A stretch of 64,000 nt of DNA from Mycolicibacterium aubagnense (GTDB lineage Bacteria; Actinomycetota; Actinomycetes; Mycobacteriales; Mycobacteriaceae), in the NCBI RefSeq assembly GCF_010730955.1, contig NZ_AP022577.1, forward strand, positions 4,278,001 to 4,342,000, written 5' to 3'. The first letter of the stretch is position 1. Each line of letters begins with the position of its first letter. The position numbers and the translations under genes were made by a program. The notes under the pieces are model-generated. The model was not told the origin of the DNA, searched no databases, and was given only the letters and a program-made list of their open reading frames with translations. This document shows positions 45,394 to 52,147 of the stretch, in pieces.

Positions 45394-45918
45394 ATGTCAG
45401 AGGCGGGATATACGGTGACAGGCATGGAACAGGCAGGGGAATTGGCCGGGCGCGCACTCGTCGTGGTCGTGGATGACCGGACGGCGCACGGCGAAGAGGA
45501 TCACAGCGGCCCGTTGGTCACCGAACTGCTCGGTGAGGCCGGCTTCCTTGTCGACGGCGTGGTGGTCGTCCCGGCTGACGAGATCGAGATTCGCAACGCC
45601 CTCAACACCGCGGTGATCGGTGGTGTCGACCTCGTCATCTCCGTCGGCGGTACCGGGGTCAGCCCCCGCGATGTGACGCCCGAAGCCACGCGCACCATGC
45701 TTGATCGTGAGCTGCTCGGCATCGCCGAGGCGCTGCGCTCGTCGGGTCTGGCCGCGGGTATCTCGGACGCGGGCCTCTCGCGTGGCCTGGCGGGAGTCTC
45801 CGGAAGCACGCTCGTGGTCAACATCGCGGGCTCGCGCGCGTCGGTGCGTGACGGTATGGCGACGCTGGGACCGCTGGCGGCGTACATCATCGCGCAGCTG
45901 TCCAGCCTCGACATCTGA
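45394..45918 (+). CDS. moaB2: Molybdopterin adenylyltransferase-like protein MoaB2/MogA
   Basis: This protein of 174 residues (164 from ATG 45424) belongs to the MogA/MoaB family. The VVISVGGTGVSPRDVTPEAT block, here VISVGGTGVSPRDVTPEAT, forms the MPT-binding site and GVSGSTLVVNIAGS follows. It would adenylylate molybdopterin before metal insertion. It sits 16 bp after pepD at the end of the mprAB operon, as in M. tuberculosis (Rv0984), where it has no obvious link to stress. The start at 45394 has no good ribosome site and 45424 is an alternative. Confidence 0.92.
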   Translation: MSEAGYTVTGMEQAGELAGRALVVVVDDRTAHGEEDHSGPLVTELLGEAGFLVDGVVVVPADEIEIRNALNTAVIGGVDLVISVGGTGVSPRDVTPEATRTMLDRELLGIAEALRSSGLAAGISDAGLSRGLAGVSGSTLVVNIAGSRASVRDGMATLGPLAAYIIAQLSSLDI

Positions 45919-46031
45919 TAGCTGAGCCCCGCTTGGGGCCGTCGGCCGAACGGAGTGGTCATGAGGTTCGTCCCGCTCGAACGATTCATTTCAGCAAAGT
46001 GTGATCTTCGTCACACGGTCGGGAAAATGTG

Positions 46032-46187
46032 ATGAGCGGCACGCAACCATCGCGCGATCTAGTTAACAAGGTGTTCGGCGACGTTTTGCCGGACGTTACT
46101 CGGGATGAATGTAACGAGCAGTCGGCGTCGGGGGATGGTGACCGGGATCGCTGGCTACAGGAAAACATTCCGCCGCACCACCGCTGA
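46032..46187 (+). CDS. Conserved-looking 51-residue small protein
   Basis: ATG 46032 (or the adjacent in-frame GTG 46029) opens a 51-codon frame ending at TGA 46185-46187. The product is acidic and hydrophilic, with blocks DLVNKVFGDVLP, TRDECNEQ and RDRWLQENIPPHHR, and one Cys. Codon use is typical of this genome, and the mixture of a helical start, an acidic loop and a Trp-containing C-terminus reads like a real mycobacterial small protein. I do not recognise the family with certainty. It lies between moaB2 and the porin array and is too short for most gene finders. Confidence 0.55.
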   Translation: MSGTQPSRDLVNKVFGDVLPDVTRDECNEQSASGDGDRDRWLQENIPPHHR

Positions 46188-46531
46188 TCACCGGCTTTTG
46201 CCGACAGTCCGACGTAGCCGACGTTAACTTGAGATTACGCCGGTCAGTGGCTTCGTTGAAACCAGGTTTCCACCCTGTTTCGGGTTAACCGGCCGGTAGC
46301 GTCGGCCCCCACTTTCAGCTAGTTCCCAGCAAACTTTTATGGAACGGGAATATATGCGCCGGCTATGCGCCGTTCGCATTGCCGGACGCCGCGTACGCCG
46401 ATATCTTCCTCGTGTCAACGATGAGCAATAGGTAAGAGCAACATGTGAAGTTCGCCTACGCGGCGTACATGGAGGTCTTGCGACGGTCGCGCGGTCAGCT
46501 TGCTGGCACCGCCTACTGAGCTAGGGAGAAA
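46188..46531 (+). promoter_or_regulatory. Promoter/leader region of the porin array
   Basis: This 344-bp gap holds no long gene. It contains a palindrome GAAACC-A-GGTTTC (46258-46270) and GGTTAACC (46283-46290). A region at 46340-46360 (TTTTATGG, AATATATG) is AT-rich and could hold -10 elements. Near the end is an open frame of 24 codons (46445-46519), followed 12 bp later by the first porin ATG, whose ribosome site is AGGGAG. Long untranslated leaders are known for M. smegmatis mspA. Confidence 0.5.
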
Positions 46532-47170
46532 ATGAAGGCATTCAGTCGGGTGCTGGTAGCACTGGTGGCGGCGCTGGCGTCGCTGTTTTTCGGGGCGGGT
46601 ACGTCTCATGCGGGTCTGGACAATGAGCTGAGCCTGGTCGATGGTCAGGATCGGACGTTGACGGTGCAGCAGTGGGACACGTTCCTCAACGGGGTGTTCC
46701 CGTTGGACCGCAACCGGCTGACGCGTGAGTGGTTCCATTCGGGTCGGGCCAAGTACAAGTGCGACGGTAAGGCCTGCGATCAGTTCGCGGGGACGTTGGA
46801 GCTGGGTTACCAGATCGGTTTCCCGTGGTCGCTGGGTGTGGGTATCAACTTCAGTTACACGACGCCGAACATCCTGCTCGATGACGTGAACCCGTTCAGC
46901 TTCGCCGCTGGTGGTGGTGGCGGCATCATCACGCCGAACCTGTTCCCGGGTGTGTCGATTTCGGCTGACTTGGGCAATGGTCCGGGTATTCAGGAAGTTG
47001 CGACGTTCTCGGTGGATGTGTCGGGTCCGGCCGGCGGTGTGGCGGTCTCGAATGCTCACGGCACGGTGACCGGTGCGGCCGGTGGTGTGCTGCTGCGTCC
47101 GTTTGCCCGCTTGATCGCCAAGACCGGTGATAGCGTCACCACCTACGGAGAACCCTGGAATATGAACTAG
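46532..47170 (+). CDS. MspA-family outer-membrane porin, copy 1
   Basis: This 212-residue porin has a 27-residue signal peptide (ends GTSHA) and a mature chain beginning GLDNELSLVDGQDRTLTV. It closely follows MspA, the octameric goblet porin for small hydrophilic solutes. The constriction aspartates D90-D91 are kept (NILLDD). Residues 48-59 read YKCDGKACDQFA where MspA has YIVAGPGADEFE, so two cysteines (C50, C55) are introduced into a normally Cys-free protein. The loop after D91 is Gly-rich (AGGGGG). AGGGAG precedes ATG 46532. The first 596 bp are shared almost exactly with copies 2 and 3, and the protein equals copy 3. Confidence 0.96.
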   Translation: MKAFSRVLVALVAALASLFFGAGTSHAGLDNELSLVDGQDRTLTVQQWDTFLNGVFPLDRNRLTREWFHSGRAKYKCDGKACDQFAGTLELGYQIGFPWSLGVGINFSYTTPNILLDDVNPFSFAAGGGGGIITPNLFPGVSISADLGNGPGIQEVATFSVDVSGPAGGVAVSNAHGTVTGAAGGVLLRPFARLIAKTGDSVTTYGEPWNMN

Positions 47171-47221
47171 GTGCACGCCACTAGCGCCTAGGCCTTATGC
47201 TGGGCGCCGACGACGCATTCG

Positions 47222-47264
47222 GGGCGGCGTCGACAGGCCATTTTCGGCCCTGTCGACGCCGCCC
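47222..47264 (+). terminator. Hairpin between porin copies 1 and 2
   Basis: GGGCGGCGTCGACAGG (47222-47237) pairs with CCTGTCGACGCCGCCC (47249-47264), a perfect 16-bp stem. It is not followed by a T-run. The shared lead-in GGCGCCGACGACGCATTC precedes it, as it does for the hairpin after copy 2. Confidence 0.7.
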
Positions 47265-47316
47265 TGCGTCTGCGAGGAACTTCATATCGAGCATCAAGCC
47301 CAGAGAGTGGGGGACC

Positions 47317-47955
47317 ATGAAGGCATTCAGTCGGGTGCTGGTAGCACTGGTGGCGGCGCTGGCGTCGCTGTTTTTCGGGGCGGGTACGTCTCATGCGGGT
47401 CTGGACAATGAGCTGAGCCTGGTCGATGGTCAGGATCGGACGTTGACGGTGCAGCAGTGGGACACGTTCCTCAACGGGGTGTTCCCGTTGGACCGCAACC
47501 GGCTGACGCGTGAGTGGTTCCATTCGGGTCGGGCCAAGTACAAGTGCGACGGTAAGGCCTGCGATCAGTTCGCGGGGACGTTGGAGCTGGGTTACCAGAT
47601 CGGTTTCCCGTGGTCGCTGGGTGTGGGTATCAACTTCAGTTACACGACGCCGAACATCCTGCTCGATGACGTGAACCCGTTCAGCTTCGCTGGTGGTGGT
47701 GGTGGCGGCATCATCACGCCGAACCTGTTCCCGGGTGTGTCGATTTCGGCTGACTTGGGCAATGGTCCGGGTATTCAGGAAGTTGCGACGTTCTCGGTGG
47801 ATGTGTCGGGTCCGGCCGGCGGTGTGGCGGTCTCGAATGCTCACGGCACGGTGACCGGTGCGGCCGGTGGTGTGCTGCTGCGTCCGTTTGCCCGCTTGAT
47901 CGCCAAGACCGGCGACTCGGTGACCACCTACGGCGAACCCTGGAACATGAACTAG
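47317..47955 (+). CDS. MspA-family outer-membrane porin, copy 2
   Basis: This 212-residue porin differs from copies 1 and 3 at one mature residue (AGGGGGG in place of AAGGGGG in the loop after D91). The signal peptide, C50/C55 pair, and D90-D91 constriction are the same. ATG 47317 is preceded by GTGGGGG; the open frame could extend upstream to 47197 but that part is not porin-like. Identity with copy 1 begins at the ATG, and the last ~45 bp differ by synonymous changes, so the coding block has been homogenised while its flanks were not. Confidence 0.96.
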   Translation: MKAFSRVLVALVAALASLFFGAGTSHAGLDNELSLVDGQDRTLTVQQWDTFLNGVFPLDRNRLTREWFHSGRAKYKCDGKACDQFAGTLELGYQIGFPWSLGVGINFSYTTPNILLDDVNPFSFAGGGGGGIITPNLFPGVSISADLGNGPGIQEVATFSVDVSGPAGGVAVSNAHGTVTGAAGGVLLRPFARLIAKTGDSVTTYGEPWNMN

Positions 47956-48008
47956 GTCATATCTGGCAGCGCCTAGGCCTTATGCTAGGCGCCGATGACG
48001 CATTCGGG

Positions 48009-48051
48009 GCGGCGTCAACAAGATCAGGGCATCTGGTCTTGTTGACGCCGC
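48009..48051 (+). terminator. Hairpin between porin copies 2 and 3
   Basis: GCGGCGTCAACAAGA (48009-48023) pairs with TCTTGTTGACGCCGC (48037-48051), and a G-U and two further pairs extend the stem inward. It keeps the GCGGCGTC/GACGCCGC base of the previous hairpin but has a different inner stem, with both arms changed to match. Confidence 0.7.
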
Positions 48052-48106
48052 TCTCGTCGTCTACGGGAACTTCACAAGGACCATCGACCCCCAGAAAGCG
48101 GGAATC

Positions 48107-48745
48107 ATGAAGGCATTCAGTCGGGTGCTGGTAGCACTGGTGGCGGCGCTGGCGTCGCTGTTTTTCGGGGCGGGTACGTCTCATGCGGGTCTGGACAATG
48201 AGCTGAGCCTGGTCGATGGTCAGGATCGGACGTTGACGGTGCAGCAGTGGGACACGTTCCTCAACGGGGTGTTCCCGTTGGACCGCAACCGGCTGACGCG
48301 TGAGTGGTTCCATTCGGGTCGGGCCAAGTACAAGTGCGACGGTAAGGCCTGCGATCAGTTCGCGGGGACGTTGGAGCTGGGTTACCAGATCGGTTTCCCG
48401 TGGTCGCTGGGTGTGGGTATCAACTTCAGTTACACGACGCCGAACATCCTGCTCGATGACGTGAACCCGTTCAGCTTCGCCGCTGGTGGTGGTGGCGGCA
48501 TCATCACGCCGAACCTGTTCCCGGGTGTGTCGATTTCGGCTGACTTGGGCAATGGTCCGGGTATTCAGGAAGTTGCGACGTTCTCGGTGGATGTGTCGGG
48601 TCCGGCCGGCGGTGTGGCGGTCTCGAATGCTCACGGCACGGTGACCGGTGCGGCCGGTGGTGTGCTGCTGCGTCCGTTTGCCCGCTTGATCGCCAAGACC
48701 GGCGACTCAGTGACCACCTACGGCGAACCCTGGAACATGAATTAG
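48107..48745 (+). CDS. MspA-family outer-membrane porin, copy 3
   Basis: This 212-residue porin is identical in protein sequence to copy 1. The DNA from ATG 48107 for about 596 bp matches copies 1 and 2 almost base for base; the 3' end uses GGCGACTCAGTG where copy 1 uses GGTGATAGCGTC. A GCGGGA ribosome site precedes the start. As with the others, C50/C55 and D90-D91 are present. Spacing to the copy-4 start is 122 bp, with a hairpin between. Confidence 0.96.
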   Translation: MKAFSRVLVALVAALASLFFGAGTSHAGLDNELSLVDGQDRTLTVQQWDTFLNGVFPLDRNRLTREWFHSGRAKYKCDGKACDQFAGTLELGYQIGFPWSLGVGINFSYTTPNILLDDVNPFSFAAGGGGGIITPNLFPGVSISADLGNGPGIQEVATFSVDVSGPAGGVAVSNAHGTVTGAAGGVLLRPFARLIAKTGDSVTTYGEPWNMN

Positions 48746-48806
48746 GCCTGAAAAGGGTATGAGTAGGAGCGCGCAGCCCGTCTGCTGAGCGCCGACGACG
48801 TACTTT

Positions 48807-48850
48807 GGGGCGGCGTTGACGGACCGGAATCGGTCGGTCAACGCCGCCCC
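48807..48850 (+). terminator. Hairpin between porin copies 3 and 4
   Basis: GGGGCGGCGTTGAC (48807-48820) pairs with GTCAACGCCGCCCC (48837-48850), with an inner GACCG/CGGTC pair after one mismatch. It shares the GGCGGCGT/ACGCCGCC base with the other two and differs inward by matched changes. Confidence 0.7.
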
Positions 48851-48867
48851 GTCGTTGTGCCGGGCAT

Positions 48868-49530
48868 GTGACAGTGAAGAACAAGCCCGGGAGTGGAGAA
48901 TTGGCGGCGTTGTTGGTGTCAGTGCTGGTCGGTGTGTCGTCATTGTTCCTGGCAGCGGGTACGTCGCATGCCGGCGTCGACAATGAGCTGAGTTTGATCG
49001 ACGGCCAGGATCGGACGTTGACGGTGCAGCAGTGCGACACGTTCCTCAACGGGGTGTTCCCGTTGGACCGCAACCGGCTGACGCGTGAGTGGTTCCATTC
49101 GGGTCGGGCCAAGTACAACTGCGCCGGCGCGGGCTGCGACGAGTTCGCGGGGACATTGGAGTTGGGGTACCAGATCGGTTTCCCGTGGTCGCTGGGTGTG
49201 GGTATCAACTTCAGCTATCAGACGCCGAACATCTTGCTGGACAACGTATCTCCAGCGACATTGGCCGGCATCGGCTGGGGTGGCATCATCACGCCGAACC
49301 TGTTCCCTGGGCTGTCGATTTCCGCTGACTTGGGCAATGGCCCCGGCATCCAGGAGGTGACGACGTTCTCCGTCGATGTGTCCGGTCCGGCCGGTTCGGT
49401 GGCGGTGTCGAACGCGCACGGCACCGTGACCGGTGCCTTCGGTGGTGTCCTGTTGCGTCCCTTCGCGCGGTTGGTTTCCCAGACCGGCGATTCGGTGGCC
49501 ACCTACGGCGAACCGTGGAACATGAACTGA
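48868..49530 (+). CDS. MspA-family outer-membrane porin, copy 4 (divergent)
   Basis: GTG 48868 gives 220 residues with a 35-residue signal; TTG 48901, with GGAG just before it, would give a more usual 24-residue signal. The mature protein departs from the other copies: C21 in place of W21, C50/C55 kept (YNCAGAGCDEF), and D90-N91 in place of D90-D91 in the constriction. That leaves one aspartate per subunit at the narrowest point. Loop residues 92-104 are SPATLAGIGWGG-like. A 113-bp tract (49006-49118) is nearly identical to the other copies, apart from the W21C base, with diverged flanks. A terminator follows. Confidence 0.93.
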   Translation: MTVKNKPGSGELAALLVSVLVGVSSLFLAAGTSHAGVDNELSLIDGQDRTLTVQQCDTFLNGVFPLDRNRLTREWFHSGRAKYNCAGAGCDEFAGTLELGYQIGFPWSLGVGINFSYQTPNILLDNVSPATLAGIGWGGIITPNLFPGLSISADLGNGPGIQEVTTFSVDVSGPAGSVAVSNAHGTVTGAFGGVLLRPFARLVSQTGDSVATYGEPWNMN

Positions 49531-49561
49531 TTCGGGCGGTTCGCACCGAGATATGACGGAG

Positions 49562-49582
49562 CCCCCGGCCTCTGGCCGGGGG
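49562..49582 (+). terminator. Terminator of the porin array
   Basis: CCCCCGGCC-TCT-GGCCGGGGG is a perfect 9-bp stem with a TTTCGTCGTTTT tail, 31 bp after the copy-4 stop. It lies just before the convergent mscL end. Confidence 0.9.
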
Positions 49583-49596
49583 TTTCGTCGTTTTGG

Positions 49597-49989
49597 CTAC
49601 TTCGTCTCGTCGTTCTTCACGTTCTTCGCGTCCAGCAGGTCGCGGATCTGCGTCAGAAGTTCGACTTCCTGCTTGATCGCTTCCTCCTTGGCGTTGCGAA
49701 ACCTGCTGTACGGCAGCACGACCACGAAGTAGATGACGGCCGCGACCAGGACGAAGTTGATCGCCGCGCTGAGGACGGCATTCAGGTCCATGTAGTTGTC
49801 GCCGAGCAGGTGGATGCGCAGGATGCCGTAGGAATGGTCGCCGCCGGCGCCGATGCTCGCGATCAGCGGTTGGATGACCTGGTCGGTGAATGCCTTCACC
49901 AGCGTGGTGAAGGCCGCGCCGATGACCACTGCGACGGCCAGATCGACGATGTTCCCCTGGGCGAGGAACGCTTTGAAGCCCTTAAGCAT
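49597..49989 (-). CDS. mscL: Large-conductance mechanosensitive channel MscL
   Basis: This 130-residue MscL has an N-terminal amphipathic start ([27 protein letters not shown]), a first pore helix, a periplasmic loop (about 45-65), a second helix ([20 protein letters not shown]) and a charged cytosolic helix. It opens under membrane tension to release solutes on osmotic downshock. It is shorter than the M. tuberculosis protein (151 aa), mainly at the C-terminus. GGGAGG lies 7 bp or so upstream of ATG 49989. Convergent with the porin array. Confidence 0.96.
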   Translation of the reverse strand: MLKGFKAFLAQGNIVDLAVAVVIGAAFTTLVKAFTDQVIQPLIASIGAGGDHSYGILRIHLLGDNYMDLNAVLSAAINFVLVAAVIYFVVVLPYSRFRNAKEEAIKQEVELLTQIRDLLDAKNVKNDETK

Positions 49990-50130
49990 GACTGCCCTCC
50001 CTGTGATACGGCCTGTACCCAGGAACGTTAAGACCGACCTGAGCTTCGCGCAGTAGTCAGTGGCCCCACGGTCGCAACAGATGCGGTCCGGTGACGAAAT
50101 CGAAATCGGCCGCCGGGCAAATTTCGCTCG

Positions 50131-50796
50131 TCAGTGCAGAGTGACGGTGATCGCCCGGTGCAGAGCCGCACCGGCGACGGCGTTGGCGCTGTGCCGCGGC
50201 AGGGCGACGAGTACGACGCGTTCGTCGGCGCTCGTCGGTGACTTGAGGCGTTCGGAGACCAGCACCACGCGGGCGTCGGTGGCGATGACCTCGGCCATCG
50301 ACTGATCCGCGGCCGCACCGGTGTTTTCCGGTCCGGCCAGGACGTCCACGACGTCGCCTGGGCGCAGCAGATCCGGAAGTGCGGCGTCGGCCAGATGCAG
50401 TGGCACCGTGCGGGCGTCGGGGCCAGCAACGGCAGTCGTGAGCCGCGAACCGAGCAGGCGTACGTCGGTGATGACCTCACCGCGCCGTGCGGGGGCAGCC
50501 AGTGTCGAGCCGACCGCGGCGCTGGATTCGTGCAGTGCGCCGTCGGGAATGCTTGGCGCAGAACGGGATTCGATGACGACGTCAGCGGCCGACAAGGCTG
50601 ATCCGGGGGCCAGGTCATGCTTGGCGACGACGACGGCGACCAGCCCGTCCCGGGGGTCCGGGCGGAATTCGATGACGGCTGCCAGGACCACCAGCAACCC
50701 GGCGGCGACTCGGCGCGCAGCGGTGGTCCTGGCCCAGTCGGGCCGCAATTTCTGTCTCAGCCGGCCGATCAACGGCGCGTCGAGCGAATCCCCCAT
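50131..50796 (-). CDS. SAF-domain protein with N-terminal TM helix
   Basis: This protein of 221 residues (from ATG 50796; a GTG at 50829 is the alternative) has a basic N-terminus and one transmembrane segment (about 30-48), followed by a SAF domain (VVVAKHDLAPGSALSAADVV, RRGEVITDVRL). RLTTAVAGPDARTVPLHLA and LRPGDVVDVLAGPE follow, as in CpaB/RcpC pilus-assembly and flagellar P-ring-type proteins. No pilus gene is nearby. It follows the FmdB gene on the same strand, in the position of Rv0990c, and may share its CIRCE-controlled transcript across 63 bp. Confidence 0.85.
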   Translation of the reverse strand: MGDSLDAPLIGRLRQKLRPDWARTTAARRVAAGLLVVLAAVIEFRPDPRDGLVAVVVAKHDLAPGSALSAADVVIESRSAPSIPDGALHESSAAVGSTLAAPARRGEVITDVRLLGSRLTTAVAGPDARTVPLHLADAALPDLLRPGDVVDVLAGPENTGAAADQSMAEVIATDARVVLVSERLKSPTSADERVVLVALPRHSANAVAGAALHRAITVTLH

Positions 50797-50859
50797 GCCG
50801 TAACGGTAGGGATTTTTCGCCGGAGGCACAGGCCGGACTGCCTCCGGCCTGTGGATAAC

Positions 50860-51171
50860 TCAGCTGGACGCTGCGGCGGCCGGTGCGGTCGACTTCGTGC
50901 TGCTGCTGGACGACGAGGACGAAGACGAAGAGTCCGACGAACTGGAGCTCGACTCGCTCTTGGCCGGAGTCGCCGAGGTGCTGGAGCTCTTCGAGTCGCG
51001 GTTGTCGGTGCGGTAGAAACCGCTGCCCTTAAAGACCACGCCGACGGAACCGAACAGCTTGCGCAGCCGGCCGTGGCACTTCGGGCATTCTGTCAGCGCG
51101 TCATCGCTGAAGGCCTGCACCGCGTCGAACCGGTTGTCGCACTCGGTACACGCGTAGGAATAGGTCGGCAC
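50860..51171 (-). CDS. FmdB-type zinc-ribbon chaperone (Rv0991c/Ruc-like)
   Basis: GTG 51171 with CGGAGG 7-12 bp upstream gives 103 residues. The N-terminal zinc ribbon has CTEC (C8, C11) and CPKC (C29, C32), and GVVFKGSGFYRTDNR closes the FmdB domain. The C-terminal ~45 residues are almost all Ser/Ala/Thr. The M. tuberculosis counterpart Rv0991c is a redox-regulated chaperone whose Cys sense oxidation and which works with DnaK. A CIRCE element lies 27 bp upstream, which fits HrcA control. The low-complexity tail is likely disordered. Confidence 0.93.
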   Translation of the reverse strand: MPTYSYACTECDNRFDAVQAFSDDALTECPKCHGRLRKLFGSVGVVFKGSGFYRTDNRDSKSSSTSATPAKSESSSSSSDSSSSSSSSSSSTKSTAPAAAASS

Positions 51172-51197
51172 GTAAACCTCCGAGGTCGTCAAACTTG

Positions 51198-51224
51198 TTA
51201 GCACTCTACCGGCTTAAGTGCCAA
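51198..51224. promoter_or_regulatory. CIRCE element (HrcA operator)
   Basis: TTAGCACTC (51198-51206) is an exact CIRCE left half. After 9 bp comes AAGTGCCAA (51216-51224), which matches the right half GAGTGCTAA at 7 of 9 positions. It lies between the FmdB gene and the divergent metallothionein-like gene. The M. tuberculosis ortholog of the FmdB gene is HrcA-repressed. Confidence 0.85.
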
Positions 51225-51327
51225 AACATCCATTCGGTGCCGGGCATTCCCAGGCCGCCGGGCGCGGTGGCCTGGTGGCAGGGCCAATTACCTCCGGGAT
51301 GACGGCGGGACACATAGCATTGTGCGC

Positions 51328-51423
51328 ATGACTGGCAACATCACCAAGGGCGGCTGCGACAACCCGGACTGCACCTGTGAAAACTGCAACTGCGGATCAG
51401 GATGTACCTGCGGCAAGGACTGA
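51328..51423 (+). CDS. Metallothionein-like 31-residue protein
   Basis: ATG 51328 opens 31 codons ending at TGA 51421-51423. The product has seven Cys (C10, C15, C17, C20, C22, C26, C28) arranged as C-x4-C-x-C-x2-C-x-C-x3-C-x-C, with Gly, Asn, Asp and Lys between and only one large hydrophobic residue (Ile5). That composition and spacing fit a small bacterial metallothionein, though the sequence is unlike MymT. It sits tail-to-tail with the 5-FCL gene (13 bp apart) and divergent from the FmdB gene across the CIRCE region. GGAC lies 15 bp before the start. The function (metal buffering) is inferred. Confidence 0.7.
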   Translation: MTGNITKGGCDNPDCTCENCNCGSGCTCGKD

Positions 51424-51436
51424 CCTCCCGCTCTTC

Positions 51437-52012
51437 CTAGATACCCAGCTTGACCAGCCCTGACGTCGGAGTCAGCGCATGCGTCATCGGGACGTCGTGC
51501 GGCTCGGTGGGCAGCGCCGGCAAGAGGTCGTCGTCGTACACCACTGCTACGAGCGACGCGTCCGGCGCGGCCAGCGGCAGCGAGCGATCGTAGAAACCCG
51601 CTCCGCGGCCGAGTCGGACTCCGGCGCGGTCGACGCCGAGGGCGGGGACCAGAATCACCCGTGCCTGCCCAATCGCGTCGGGTGGCAGATGCGGTGTGTC
51701 CGGTTCGAGCAACCCGAACTGCGCTTCCGTGAGGTGTCCGGATCGGTACCGGCCCCAGCTCAGCGGGGCGTCGCGACGGGTCACCGGCAAGAACACCTTG
51801 GCGCCCGCTTCGGTCAGGGCGTCCAGCATCGCGGGCGAACCCGGCTCGGTGCCGATCGGCATATAGGCGCACACCACGTCGCCGGAGACCACCAACTCCG
51901 GTATCCGGCGTGCCAGGGCATCGGCGTCCGCCTGCCTCTGCTCAGGCGTCAGGGCGCGGCGTCTGCGCAGGATGGCTTTGCGCAGCTCGTCCTTTCCGAC
52001 CTCGAGGCTCAT
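51437..52012 (-). CDS. 5-formyltetrahydrofolate cyclo-ligase
   Basis: This 191-residue protein (ATG 52012; GTG 52021 is possible) converts 5-formyl-THF to 5,10-methenyl-THF with ATP. The blocks KDELRKAILRRRRALTPEQR, FLPVTRRDAPLSWGRY, VPALGVDRAGVRLGRGAGFYDRSL and VVYDDDLL define the family. The last of these is the nucleotide-binding/active site region. Position opposite galU matches Rv0992c. No ribosome site is clear. Convergent with the metallothionein-like gene. Confidence 0.93.
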   Translation of the reverse strand: MSLEVGKDELRKAILRRRRALTPEQRQADADALARRIPELVVSGDVVCAYMPIGTEPGSPAMLDALTEAGAKVFLPVTRRDAPLSWGRYRSGHLTEAQFGLLEPDTPHLPPDAIGQARVILVPALGVDRAGVRLGRGAGFYDRSLPLAAPDASLVAVVYDDDLLPALPTEPHDVPMTHALTPTSGLVKLGI

Positions 52013-52147
52013 GCTTACCACCGTGTCATATTTGCTCCCGCGGTGTTGTACACCTGTCCAGGTAACAGTCACTTTGACGTTGCCGCCGACCGTGGCAAGG
52101 CGAACCTAGGTAGGGCAGATCGAGGCAATGCCGTTATCGTGTGAACA

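Noticed and set aside
46415..48634. Repeated antisense frames of 218-253 codons in the three porin copies
   Set aside because: They recur only because the porin DNA itself is repeated. Product is Arg/Gln/His/Thr-rich without motifs.
46532..48745. Porin repeats as a mobile element
   Set aside because: No transposase, terminal inverted repeat or target duplication; block limits fit the coding region, so gene conversion or duplication is simpler.
51328..51423. The metallothionein-like gene as MymT
   Set aside because: Cys spacing and sequence do not match MymT, so no symbol was given.
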